64,000 bases of DNA from Acanthopleura granulata (Eukaryota; Mollusca; Polyplacophora; Chitonida; Chitonidae): NCBI GenBank assembly GCA_016165875.1, contig JABBOT010000001.1, positions 37,751,011 through 37,815,010 on the forward strand, given 5' to 3'. The first letter of the stretch is position 1. Each line of letters opens with the position of its first letter. A program made the translations under genes and the position numbers. Below the pieces are notes generated by a model. The model did not search any database. It had not been told where the DNA came from and saw only the letters and a program-made list of their open reading frames with translations. Below, in pieces: positions 7,467 through 17,925 of the stretch.

Positions 7467-10243
7467 AGGCCATCAAGACTTGTTTGTTTTGGTTCCGCCT
7501 GTCTTTTGGGTCGTTCAGCGCGGGTACTTGGGTGTCGGGGAAGTGAACCCTGTGGCGCTGGAATAGCAGCTCCTGTGCTCGGTCGCGGACCTTCTGTCTC
7601 GGGGTCAAGATGAGGCCGCCTAGCTTCGAGGCTTCAGCGAACTTACCCCAACCAAGGCAGCTGGGGAGCGCTTTTCTCATCTCCTGGCACTGAATCTTGT
7701 CTGGCTGCAGGCAGATAGTTTTTTTGAGGGTTTTCAGGGCCGAACCTTTTGCCCTGTTTGCCAGCAATCGGGGGTGGTTGACCCTGATCGTCGTAGCAGA
7801 TGACTTGGACACCCCTATGTTTGAGCCAATCGAGGAAGTTCTCCAGAATAGGCCGGCGCACGGTGCATGACTTGTCCCAGTCTTCGGTACTCGGGATTGG
7901 CCTTTCTCCCTTGTCGCGCTGCTTCGCTGGGGACAACTGGAGGAATACGCGTTATCTCTGTCAGACACTGGGACACAACAGGCTTCATTGCAGCTGCAGG
8001 CGTTGGGGGTCACATACGACTCAATCCCTTCGAGCCTGTGTAGTGCTGCTTTCTTCACATAGATGGAATCTGTTGCCACCCTGACAGCTTCCTCTGGTTC
8101 GAACCACGAAAGCATAGAGTGGAGGTTGATGTGGGCATGAACCAACATGAAGGCCCTGAAGTGGCTATACTGGGGTTATGAACCATCGTAGTATGTTAGG
8201 ATATGGTCGAGGGGGCATTTCATTGGTGCTCCATCGAGGGTGCCACTTTGGCGGGTGTCTCGCCTAAGGAAGTGAAGTCCACCCTGGTCTGTCACCAGTC
8301 GTCATGTCAGTCTTTTTCAGTGAGCCTTGCTGCCCTGCGTGAATTTGCCGATGATGCTGCACCCCTGATTACGGTCTTCAGGGTGCCACACCTTGGTCTG
8401 TTTCTTACATGATTGCTTCACGCACCTTGAGGGACTTTAGCTGGCCAAATTCTGTCAGGAAGGCAAGAAGCTGTGTTGGGGCCTATCCATTCTTTGCCAA
8501 ACGCCCCCCAAACCACGCCGGGAGGACAGGACGGCAGTCTGTGAACTCCCACTTCTGGACTTCGGGGAAACCTGTGCCAGTGTCTTTGGAGAGGGGACCA
8601 TTGATGGTTATACGGGTCATGCGGTGGGTTTGGTGTCCGAAACGTTCAAAGTAGTGCTTTGCTTCGCCTTCTCCCTGAAAGGAGGACTGGTAGCAGGCTT
8701 TCATGCCGATGCTGACTATGTCTCGGGTGTGGTAGTCCCTCATGTTCCAAAGCCCGCCGTGGCCATGCTCGACTTAGGCCTGCTGGATGTCGTCGAGCAG
8801 ATTAGCTTGGGTTGGCTTCCAGCCATTCTTTTCTTTGGCAATGATTCTCGCCGAAGGCTCTCTCGGCCGGTTCGGGGTTACTCTCATGAGCCCCCTGTGT
8901 CCTGTGTCTTGTATCACGAACTGCTCGACACTGGGCCTGTCTTGCCCATCCAACAGCCAAACAGCTAAGGACTCGCCCTGGGTAGTTTGCCGAATGGCCT
9001 GCCAGACGTCGCCCTCATAGATGTGGACCTTTCTACTTTAGGGGAAGTACAGGTCTTTGGACCAGGCGTGACCGTTGAAGCAGATGAGCTGTACTTTACC
9101 TCTACGACGAGACTGGTACTTCTTACTTTTGTATATGTCCTTGCCGACAATGTCCCGCATTATGATTGCCTTTTCAAGGACCTTTTCCAACTCAGCCACA
9201 TCATCTACCATAGCGCCCGTTTCATGCACCCTGTCCTGCCGTTCTTGGTTTTTCCCCCGTCTAGCCACGGTCAGCCTCTGACCTTCAAGGCGCCCTCGAG
9301 TACTCCACGGCTCTCTGGGCCACACAGATGAAGTCACTATCTCTTAGCGGAGCGAGCTTGGCAGGGTCTGGGTCTCTGACAGGGTAGCTCCCATACACAA
9401 CCGCGGTGATAGGGTAGGCGTTCTGATAGAACACATTGTCGATTCCAGTCAGAGTGTCTGGTTTGGTATCCCTCGTGATCTCGATGACACCCTGCCCCTT
9501 TTTCCGCTCAGTCCGCACTGGGTCAAACTTGTCTTCAACAAACCAGTCGCCTTCGCTGTGTTAACGCAGGAACTTGATTCGGAGTAAGAACTCGTCCCCC
9601 CCAGGAGGCGCGGTGAGTAGCTGAGCCGCCCTCTGGTCGGACACGCGAGCGTCCAAGGCCAGTCGGGCGGCTCTAGCGTGCATACCACCAGTGATTTCAA
9701 TATCGCCGATGTCGAGTGGGTCCTCCGCTTCCACCCGCCACGTGGAGAAGACCGCAGTGGAGCCATCAACTTCAAAGTCGTCACTGGCATCGCTTAGAAT
9801 CTCAACCCAGTCTTCAGCCGGGTGCTGGACCGGGGGAGAGACCTGATCATTTATGTCGATGAATTGCCGTTGTGGCCTCAACGTCCGATGGAGGCGATTT
9901 TCGGCGTATTCCGGAATGGGTTCATCTAGAATATACCCAGGTTCGTATTCTGCAAAAATCTCGTCAATCAAGTCCGAATTTCAATGGCGACCAGACGTGC
10001 AAATTCTTTCTGCACTGCCCTCTTATTACACCGCCACGCATTTCAATATGCGCACGCGAGACAGAGCCTTTGTTTGTTAGTGAGGCCGACCCCACAAATT
10101 TGGCAAGGCTGTGTGCATACGAAGGCTGTGTCCTTACGAAGCCTTGCCAGGTGAACCTTACACAAACCACCAAGGCAGCTTTTACCGCAGAGCTCTGTTG
10201 AGCTCAAGGTGAGCACCTTGCATGTGTTGTGTCCCTTGGGCAT
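7467..10243 (-). pseudogene. Polinton protein-primed-type DNA polymerase B, broken
   Basis: Read on the - strand. It begins with a Cys-rich region (start 10243; 'CGKSCLGGLCKVH' and 'CQICGVGL...CLAC' form two zinc-knuckle-like groups). It is followed by an acidic linker (9971-9561), the 'GDWFVEDKFDP' block (about 9550-9285), and a long conserved stretch from 9337 to 8483 ('FVIQDTGHRGLMR' and similar). The polymerase motif C-like 'VATDSIYVKK' falls at about 8079-8050, and the C-terminal part ends near 7467. Stops include TGA near 10043, TAA near 9561, TAA near 9036 and 8780, and TAG near 8463, and there are several frameshifts, so it is dead. The intact enzyme copies the element genome. At about 925 codons it is somewhat shorter than usual. 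The 3' end is estimated; it converges with the integrase. Confidence 0.82.
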
Positions 10244-10308
10244 TTTGATTGCATTAGCGTATCAGTGATAGCCTGGGTATCTAAATGCAGAGATCGGGCC
10301 GGCGCGGT
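10244..10308. other. Short spacer, start of the polymerase gene to the right inverted repeat
   Basis: Only 65 bp separate the polymerase start from the right inverted repeat, so any polymerase promoter probably overlaps the repeat. No motif is certain. Confidence 0.35.
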
Positions 10309-10604
10309 TGGTGAGCCGTCCCTTATGGCTCTGGCTATTATATATGAATGTGAACGGTAGCTGTCTACATAATCAATCACCAATTCTTTATGTAACTGGA
10401 CACCATATGGCTTGATGTGTAGCAGAAATTAGTTGGAACAGGAGTTGGGGACTGCCCTGGGGCCTGGGGAGGCTCCCAATAGTTTGTGTCACTCGCCCTC
10501 CCTGGTGCTTCGGCGCTAAGCAAATTATGTGTCCCTCTGTGTTTCCTCCATTAGTCCTTTTTAAGATTTATTATCTGGGCGAAACTCCCTGTAGACAGCT
10601 CTGA
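10309..10604 (-). repeat. Right terminal inverted repeat of the Polinton
   Basis: This is the reverse complement of 1465-1782, slightly shorter because of small deletions (for example the 'ataaataaatggcgattg' duplication on the left is contracted here). Its outer part, from about 10511, continues without a break into array-unit sequence and is also found alone at 37648-37740. Confidence 0.92.
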
Positions 10605-11209
10605 CTCTGGAATTTATATACACTAACCCCAGGCCATCACACACTTTGCCATCAGAGTAATAAAACACGGATCTGAAAGCCACCCACAAAGCAAATCATT
10701 ATTACAAATGTTTATTTTTGCAAAATTATGATTTACGCTATGTCCGAATTTAACACCCCTAGGCAGATTGAGAAGAATCTCGCGGTAATACATGGCTTCT
10801 GTCAGAAGCCCTGTAGCCCTTGTTTGGTGAAGTTTCATGCTTCCGACCGGCTTTATCACTTATCTATGTGCATGTACCTGCTGTCAGTTTTAGAGGGATG
10901 AAATTGTCGAGTGTAGATTCTTTTTAAGCGTCATCCAAGACCATCCGACGTCTAATAAATTGCACTTAACATCACACAATGCGTTGTTTTTACATAATTC
11001 TGCTGAAGGGAAGGTATACTGGGTGTGTGTAAGTTACTATTAAGCATTCATAAGAAGAACTGTTATAGTAAAATGCTAATTAAAAATAAGTGAAAATTAT
11101 TGAGAATTTCACAGGTCATGTGTCACCATTTGTAAATTATCACTCTGTGGACGTTAAATTTTGAACACATTTTAATGCGTCCATTATGAACCTCATTTTA
11201 AAAATATTG
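10605..11209 (+). repeat. Array unit copy 1 resumes after the Polinton
   Basis: It matches 21825-22430 (copy 2), 37741 onward (copy 3) and 51508 onward (copy 4): 'aaagccacccacaaa', 'acaaatgtttattttt', 'tatgtccgaa', 'catggcttctgtcagaag'. It is non-coding; the - strand ORF at 10623-10859 is not preserved in other copies. Confidence 0.75.
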
Positions 11210-12100
11210 ATTTTTTTTACGGTAACCTGGCCAGTGTGTGACTTAGATTTTGACCTCTGTATTTAGTTGTAACCTGTACTGTAATCCAGTCGGTTGTTCT
11301 CGAGGCTTCTGTGTTAATGAGTCTCGTGTCATATAGAGCGTACATTCTGGAAAAATGTACCCGGGTTGTAAACATGTTACGATCAAACTATCCAGAATTT
11401 TCTTTACATTTTCTTTACAAATATAAGCGACAAAGCTATAAAGAGCACAGTCTTTAAATTGAGTCCACTTGAAGATTTTTGTGGGTTATTGGAGATGCTT
11501 CCCTTACTTTTGTACTCCATTTTTTTCGGTACGTAGCACTTTGTGAGCTCGTGTTTCACCACTTGCTATTTTTTCTGCGACATTATTTTGGAGCTTGTAT
11601 CGCTCATTGCGTCCCAAATTACACTGGAAGTAACTTTTGCGCCAAGTCCGAGAATTGAAACCTACATCGGCAGCTCAGCATTACGGACGCTATCATCTAC
11701 CAGTCCCTGGGATGTGTACCCAGACTACCTACTACCGTTCCTCACTTGGAGGCCAGTGTCATCCTTTGATTCAAGAATTTCCATGAAATGTGGATTTCGT
11801 TATTTTACGTGGATTGACTCGCCTTTCAAAGATTAATATTCCGGAGGGATTTGGGCGGCAATCCTTAAGAAACTATATTTTGTAATTACAGGTATTGTTT
11901 TTGTATAATATGGTAAGTTGCACTGTTTGTTTGTTTTGTTCAGTTATATGTATAGAACTTATCCAAGCGTCTTCGTGATTCTTCGTTTGATCTTTTGTAA
12001 GACCTGTCGCTGTCTGAAAGTTTGTTTGTGTATTTGTTGATCATATTTCCTGTCAGATTAGTGGTACCTTTACACGCCTTTGTTTAGTTTTTATGAAATC
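11210..12100. other. Insertion of about 0.9 kb private to copy 1, unidentified
   Basis: In copy 2 the flanks of this stretch are adjacent near 22420-22440. Here they are separated by about 890 bp beginning 'ggtaacctggccagtg' and ending before 'tatgaaatcaatttc'. It contains a TATA-like 'gctataaagagcac' near 11436 and a 97-codon ORF (11543-11836) of unrecognised sequence. I see no terminal repeats or target duplication that I can prove. A solo LTR or other TE fragment is possible. It could also be ancestral sequence lost from the other copies. Confidence 0.45.
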
Positions 12101-14240
12101 AATTTCTTTTTGCTTGTGAAAATTATGCGCAAGACAGAGATTTATGGCAATGAGATTTGGATGTACGCAAAAGAGGGGTCCGTTGTAGGAAAACGGCGAC
12201 GGAATGAACCTGATGTATATTGTAAAAGTAAAGTAAAGTAGAACTTTGCGGCAGCTTTGTAAGACTTACGTTTGACTCATAACCAATGGAATTTCTTCTC
12301 TCGATACAAGGAATGCGCGCATTGGGCTATACTGAGGCGCATAATATACGTCTGATTGTTTTGCTAAAAGTCTTTTAAGACACAAAAGCTTTAAGCACCA
12401 AAACAACAACAACAACAACAAAAACGACATAAATTTATCATTGCGTCGACGATGCATATGACTTAGATGTTAATGTTATAAGTGTGGAATGCAATTTAAT
12501 CACAAAAATCCCTCTGTTAAACCAGGCTTCTCAGATTTCCAGCGAGTGCTAACCCAGCTTCATTTCTACTGACAATTCTGGCGTCATCTAATGGGTATCA
12601 TTCCAGTCACGGTGCGGTTCAAACACGTCGTTGTCGGGTGAACACTGATAATGTATAACGCCTTTCACATTTGTGATATTCCCACGTCCAACTCTGAAGA
12701 GATCTTATAGTGAAGTTTCCGATAGGCTACGACATTTCTTGCATTAAATTCATCGGTGAAAAATTGTGCTGTCTCTTTGACTAATGGGCTTTCATGGCGC
12801 CGTGGGCCTGGTGGGGTGCAATCAGAGGGCTATACACACCCATTCCAATATTACTTGTCGAAAGTTGCGTAGCTTTGTCAAAAAATCAAACTGGGGTGAG
12901 TAAATGTTCAGAGGCATGGCGACATAGAAATACGTAACGGTTGCAAACAGTTAAATAAACAGAAGCTGTGTACAGCTACACCTGGGAGGACGTAATGGAT
13001 GGCACAGTCGTGTATTATAACTGATTATTCGCTAGTCTCGTATTTTGGAGAACTCCAGTGATAAGTGAGAAAATTATTGATACTATTCCCTCATATGCAT
13101 ATAATTTTCTGTTTAAGAACACTTAGCGGCAGATCTGTTCAGTGCTTCTTTTTCAAGAGTACAGTCCATGATCTGTGGAACTGATTGTTTAGATCAGTTT
13201 TCCAGAGATACATTTAGATGAAATAAATAAATACATCCATGCAGTCATGTAATATATTTAATAAGGTAAGTTAATAGTGGTGCAAAGGAGGTGGTAGACC
13301 TGTTTTCTTGGCTAGCCAATTATCAGGTTTCGAAATTAGTGGTTGGTGGTTTTTTCATCCCTGTAACATTTTGATGGAAATTCGGGTAAGAATTTGATTT
13401 TGTTAATTACGGGTTTGAGGAGATGAGCGTCGAGATTTAGGAGAGAGCAAATTCTAGGAAACATAACCTTTTCTCGTCCAACCTGTTACTGTGACAATTC
13501 ATACATAAGTTTCGTGAGAGAATGTATTTGTACATAAGAGTATAAAAGTATTTGCGCTTAACTCTATCATTAAGTCCTTTTTATTTCTACAGTAAATAAA
13601 AAGGATTTCAACTACATCGTGACTAGAATATGTACTTTTATTGAGAGATTTGCTAATTCTATAGTGCCTGAACTATATGAACACTGTTCTCAGCTGAGCT
13701 CAAGATTTGGTACTTCGTTTCCGCGTAATGAAGTGATACCCAGACTTAGGGCGATAAGCACGGTGAGGTTGTGCAATTTCAAGCTTTTGAAGATAGTTCT
13801 TGGAAGGGATTAATGTCTAACAATTTCATCCATGAGAAAACCGTTAGCTTTATTGCAGACACACACGGCTGAAGAACTGCGATTCTAATCTCTGTCCCTT
13901 CCGCAACACAAGCTGGTGCTCATTGAGAAGTTGTTTTACGCTATGTAAAAATATATCCAAGCAAAGGGAATACCATGCGTCATTGAAGGTAACTAGAAAG
14001 CCAGTCCTCAGAACAGATTAATATTTACCAATTTCCTCTGTGAGAAAAGCGTTAGCTATGTTGTCAGTAAGGATTGAATATCGAAATCAGACATTACACG
14101 CAATACTGTGTGTTGCTTGCAAATTAGCCTAGGCTGCTTTCATTAACTCTTAGACAGAATATCAGAAGATGTTCACCTTACACATAGCGTTTAGCTCACG
14201 CCAGAATTCTCAGTTGCTGGCATATCCGGACTTCCGCTAA
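12101..14240 (+). repeat. Array unit copy 1, middle segment
   Basis: It aligns in order with 22440-24440 (copy 2), 38530-41330 (copy 3) and 51940-55660 (copy 4). Landmarks are 'gggtgaacactg' at 12636, 'atggcgacatagaaata' near 12917 and 'gaataccatgcgtcatt' near 13969. It includes an (AAC)n tract at about 12403-12423. It lacks the roughly 1 kb piece that carries the FLYWCH remnant in copies 3 and 4. No gene was found. Confidence 0.7.
13541..13600 (+). promoter_or_regulatory. Conserved TATA-like box followed by AATAAA, copy 1
   Basis: 'tataaaag' at 13541-13548 is followed about 50 bp later by 'agtaaataaaaagg'. The same arrangement is kept at 54969-55030 in copy 4, in a block (13365-13620 against 54768-55060) alignable by eye. 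A TATA box close upstream of a poly(A) signal is typical of an LTR R region, but no LTR ends are visible. It is a candidate only. Confidence 0.25.
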
Positions 14241-15150
14241 GACCACCGATATTTTTTTTCTCTCTTTTTGTAAGACATTGAGTCAATTCCTGTTGCTAAC
14301 GCAACTCTTTGTGATCTGAGAAAATTGCAGAGAACAGGTTTTTGTAACACAGGGGATTGGTATAGACACAAGCTTATTGATTCTAGAGTCTGATATATGA
14401 TTTTGGCAAATGATCTCACAAGTTTGATCCAGTGGAATTGAAATTCCGCGTGATATACGAGCAAGTTTATCTATACCGAGACGCTTGGATCAATAACCCA
14501 TGGTCAAGTTTCAGATGGTTGGCATCTGAGTGACGTCTCTCAAAAAACATTCATCCGGGTTTCATTATTTTGTCTTTTTTATGAGGGATACTGACTGACG
14601 ATTACCTGAAAATTGTGTTTGTCTGCAGATTGAAGTCAGCTATTTGGTCATGTTGTGCGCTTGTCATCTTCCTCAAAGTATCAATAGATTTCCTCAAGTT
14701 TGTTTTGGGGGCAAGAAGAAAAGATGTTTACACTCGAACCATAATCGCACCACATAAAACTATGCACTACTTAACACCCTGTTTAAGGTTTTTTGGTTAT
14801 TATCACTTAATCATTACCACTTAATACCATTGCAAAACACTCCTTTCTTACCGTACTTATTTAATATTCATTCAATATATACATTTCTGTACATGAAAGA
14901 AAAAAACCTATATAATTATTTAAAAAGGTGTGGAAGTGTTCTTTGTCCAATTCTTCGCTGCTTTTGCTGCATGAAAGTGAATTAGAAATGGAGTATCTCT
15001 TCCCGGGGCACCTCTGATCCAACTTGTATTGTCGATTGTTCTCTTGTAATACATGGCTATCTCTTCACCAGTTTGGACACAAAATGTCATCGCAAATACA
15101 CCAATAAACAACAGACTATCAAACTACTTTGAAAGGAAAGTTCCCCCATT
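14241..15150 (+). repeat. Internal repeat segment, copy 1 (apparent hybrid of two unit segments)
   Basis: It is related both to the segment at 24440-25240, 41340-42130 and 55670-56530 and to the segment at 30610-31430 and 48836-49316. It mixes variants of the two: 'cttcctcaaa' as in the second and 'atcaatagatttcc' as in the first. In copies 2-4 these two segments are about 6-8 kb apart with different DNA between. In copy 1 only one is present. No gene was seen. Confidence 0.55.
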
Positions 15151-17814
15151 TAGCTTATAGCTTCGGTATATGGGGTTGTAAAAGCTTCAGGTAGCGAAGC
15201 TGTCTTAGACAAATTATTATTAACAGTATTAGATTTTTCCAGTTTTCAGTTGTCTGCTCATTCCCTTGCCTTTCTCCTCTTATAGGCTTCTTATAAATTT
15301 GTGCACACGTCTTGGTGAGTCTCTTTATTCTCATCGATAAAATTTTCACAACCCGTGGTGTGATGATCAAACGTCAGCCATCAGTTCCGTTTGCCCGTTA
15401 GACTAGCTATCATTCTAACGGCTCCATCAAGTTGGAGACAGGTCTTTCGAAAGCAACACTCCGAGAATGCTTAACAAAGAAATCTTTGGGTCTTGGGTGT
15501 CTGTATGCAAACGGAAGACGCTATGCCTAAATCGGCCATCGACACCTTCCGGGGAAGTACGTTTTGTTTTGTGCGCAGATTACAAAATCATACATGAGCC
15601 TTTTCTGTGTCTGACTGAATCATGACACAGTATATGAAGCCGAAGCGTAGGTGGGGAAAGCTTGATATACGGCTGTATTCAACGCTGTGTTTGTAGCGTT
15701 TATTGGCTGCGTCTCAAGGCGTGTGTTATATAACCCTATATGCAAAACCAGGAAAACGATTGATGTGCGTATAAAGACCTTTCACAAAAAGCATTGTAAA
15801 ATTTTTTTAATGATTTAAATGTTGATCCTGTTTCCATATGGCAGACCTGTTGGTTTCCTACAAGTTCATTTGAACTCTTCTAAGAAAAACTGGATGAAAT
15901 TCCCTAGTGGCATGGAATAGATTTTTTAAAGACTTCGTCAAGGGTATTCTGAGCCTTTCAAGTGCTCCCCTGTCGCTATTTCCACCGAACTAGATTGACA
16001 GTATTGGATATTCAGTGCGAGGGGAAAAGCACCCTGTCTCTTTCTGACATTACAGTACAAAGAAGTTTCCGTTTCATTCTGGCAAAAGAGATTAAATCCT
16101 ATAATTTTTAAAGCAAATTCACTCGGAAAGATAAGATGATAACACAAAACAGAAAGCTGAATATCAAACATTTTTTCTTTTTTTTTTACAGGACTCGAAA
16201 TGTGATGTGGGATGTACTTATAGGACACTTGAAAAGTATGGAACCGTTGGCTGGCGGTTATAGTGTTCATCAGATGCCGCATATCCACGCCAGCCCGTGT
16301 CACGGCGACTGGCACTGAAACCGCTATCACGTCTGTATTACGCGACCACATTGTTCTGCGACCTACAAGGACAGGCTGGGGGGCCCTGATATGAGGAGGA
16401 TAGCTAGCGACAGAAAGAATTCGATTAAAATTTGCAGCGTTTTGGAGTACACGAAGGCCTATATATCTTTGCGGGCATCTCCACTGCTTTTGGCCATTCC
16501 ATTGCAACTTGAGCATTGACAATCGCTACGGGTGTTTTGAGTGCATATACATGCCAAGAAAAGGCTATCTGATTGTGAAATATAACCTATAACTCTCCAG
16601 TCGCTGAAATGTAAGCGGAACCCCGCTGGACCGAAATGATATACGGCGCTATATGTGGTAGACTGCCTGTTATTTGGCCGTGGAAGGGATTACTTCAGGT
16701 TCCGATAAAAGACATTAAGGTTTTCCAAGCAGAGCAGACCCGCTTTAATACCTACCATAGGGATTTGGTTATAGAGTTTCGGAGAATCAGATTTTTCAAT
16801 TTTAAAGACCCGAATGACCTATTATCCTCATTAATTTCTGCCGTGAAGTAACGAATGTGACCCTGATCGGCGAGACGTAGTGCCAGAGGAGCCAGAAGAG
16901 GCAGAGGAATGCCACTTCAAACGCTTGAAGCTAGAAGCTTTGATATTTCTAACTTCTAACGACACCTGTTTTTTTTTTTCAAACGTAACGAGAAAGTTTG
17001 GCAAACCACTCAGCCGAAAACTTCCAGGAATGTGACAAAAGGAGTCTGTAGCAGTAAATATCTCCTTAGAAAACCCTTTTGGTGCAAAGCCATTAACTTA
17101 AATTTACAGACCACTATTGTGGAGAGAGAGGTTTGTACAGGAATAGGAACTCGGGCGACTGATAAAAAGTTTTGAGAAAGAATTGACATCTTTGTGTGTT
17201 TTGACATCGTTGAATGGCCTTTGTTCAAAAGGGTATTACAAGTTAAACAGAGCTTAAATCTCATGGACGGGAAGCTTGTGAACGTCTGTGGTTTACTTGA
17301 GGCACTCCGGTTTTATCCTTCCATGTACCTGACAACTGGTGTACCAGTGAACAGTTCTAGAGAGACATTTTAAAGCACCGCAAGTATAACGCTGGAAATG
17401 GCCACTGGTACACCAAATGAAACAATAGAAGAGTTTCGAGTTCGAACTCTCTTGTCGTAGAAGGTAAGAAGAGTTCAACTCTGTCATGTGACTTGTCAAA
17501 AATGTTAGACAATTTTGTTGATTTTAATTTACCGATCACCTGTCTTGCCGTGTTAAAGAGGTACAAACGAACTCTCCTTCAATCTGGAGCTTCTTAAATT
17601 AAAAGTCTAAATCCAGCTCTTCAATTTTCCTTATCGCATGTCTAGTCTAAGTAACTTTTGGTGAAACTTTTCTTAGACGCCCATGTTATAGTAAATGTAA
17701 TCAGAAATAGTTGACTAACATTTTTGACAGGTCACATTATACAGAATGGCTTTTCTTACATTTAACGATAAAAGAGTTCGATCTCGTAACTCCCCTGTTA
17801 AATTAGCAACCTTT
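15151..17814 (+). repeat. Array unit copy 1, segment shared with copy 2 only
   Basis: Parts align with 31430-33240 of copy 2, for example 'tttcaagtgctcccctgtcgct' against the block near 32325, and the 'agcaaattcac-cggaaagataa' block near 16114 against 32488. Copy 3 lacks this segment because of a deletion. The - strand ORF at 15938-16522 (194 codons) is not conserved in copy 2, so I do not annotate it as a gene. Confidence 0.55.
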
Positions 17815-17925
17815 AAACAGAGGCATCCGTTGGCTAGTATCTCATTGATGTGGTCGCTGTGAGTTCAAGTTCAACCTTAGCTGACTTCCTCCCGGTCTCA
17901 AAATACATGAATAAATTAATCTTGA
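17815..17925 (+). repeat. SINE-like remnant, tRNA-related head, copy 1
   Basis: 'gttggctagtatctcattg', 'tggtcgctgtgagttcaag' (B-box region) and 'gacttcctcccgg', ending in an A/T-rich tail. It aligns with the better-preserved element at 33243-33425 in copy 2 at the same place in the unit, so the insertion predates the duplication. It is heavily decayed. Confidence 0.55.

Larger units (their letters stand above)
1465..10604. mobile_element. Polinton/Maverick DNA element, decayed copy
   Basis: The element is about 9.1 kb, is bounded by inverted repeats of about 0.3 kb, and carries a combination diagnostic of Polintons: retroviral-type DDE integrase, family B polymerase, FtsK/HerA-like packaging ATPase and a capsid protein. 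Gene order from the left end is an unknown - strand ORF block, capsid (+), ATPase (+), small genes (+), integrase (+), polymerase (-). It is clearly richer in G+C than the surrounding DNA and interrupts a repeat unit that continues on both sides. Polintons are self-synthesising transposons related to adintoviruses and to virophages. Here most large genes carry stops or frameshifts, so I infer an inactive relic. Intact family members are usually 15-20 kb, so this copy may also have lost DNA, including the maturation protease, which I could not find. Confidence 0.93.

Noticed and set aside
15938..16522. A 194-codon ORF on the - strand, the longest in the host DNA apart from the Polinton
   Set aside because: The aligned region of copy 2 (about 32300-32830) is not open in the same frame, no domain is recognisable, and the composition is not protein-like.
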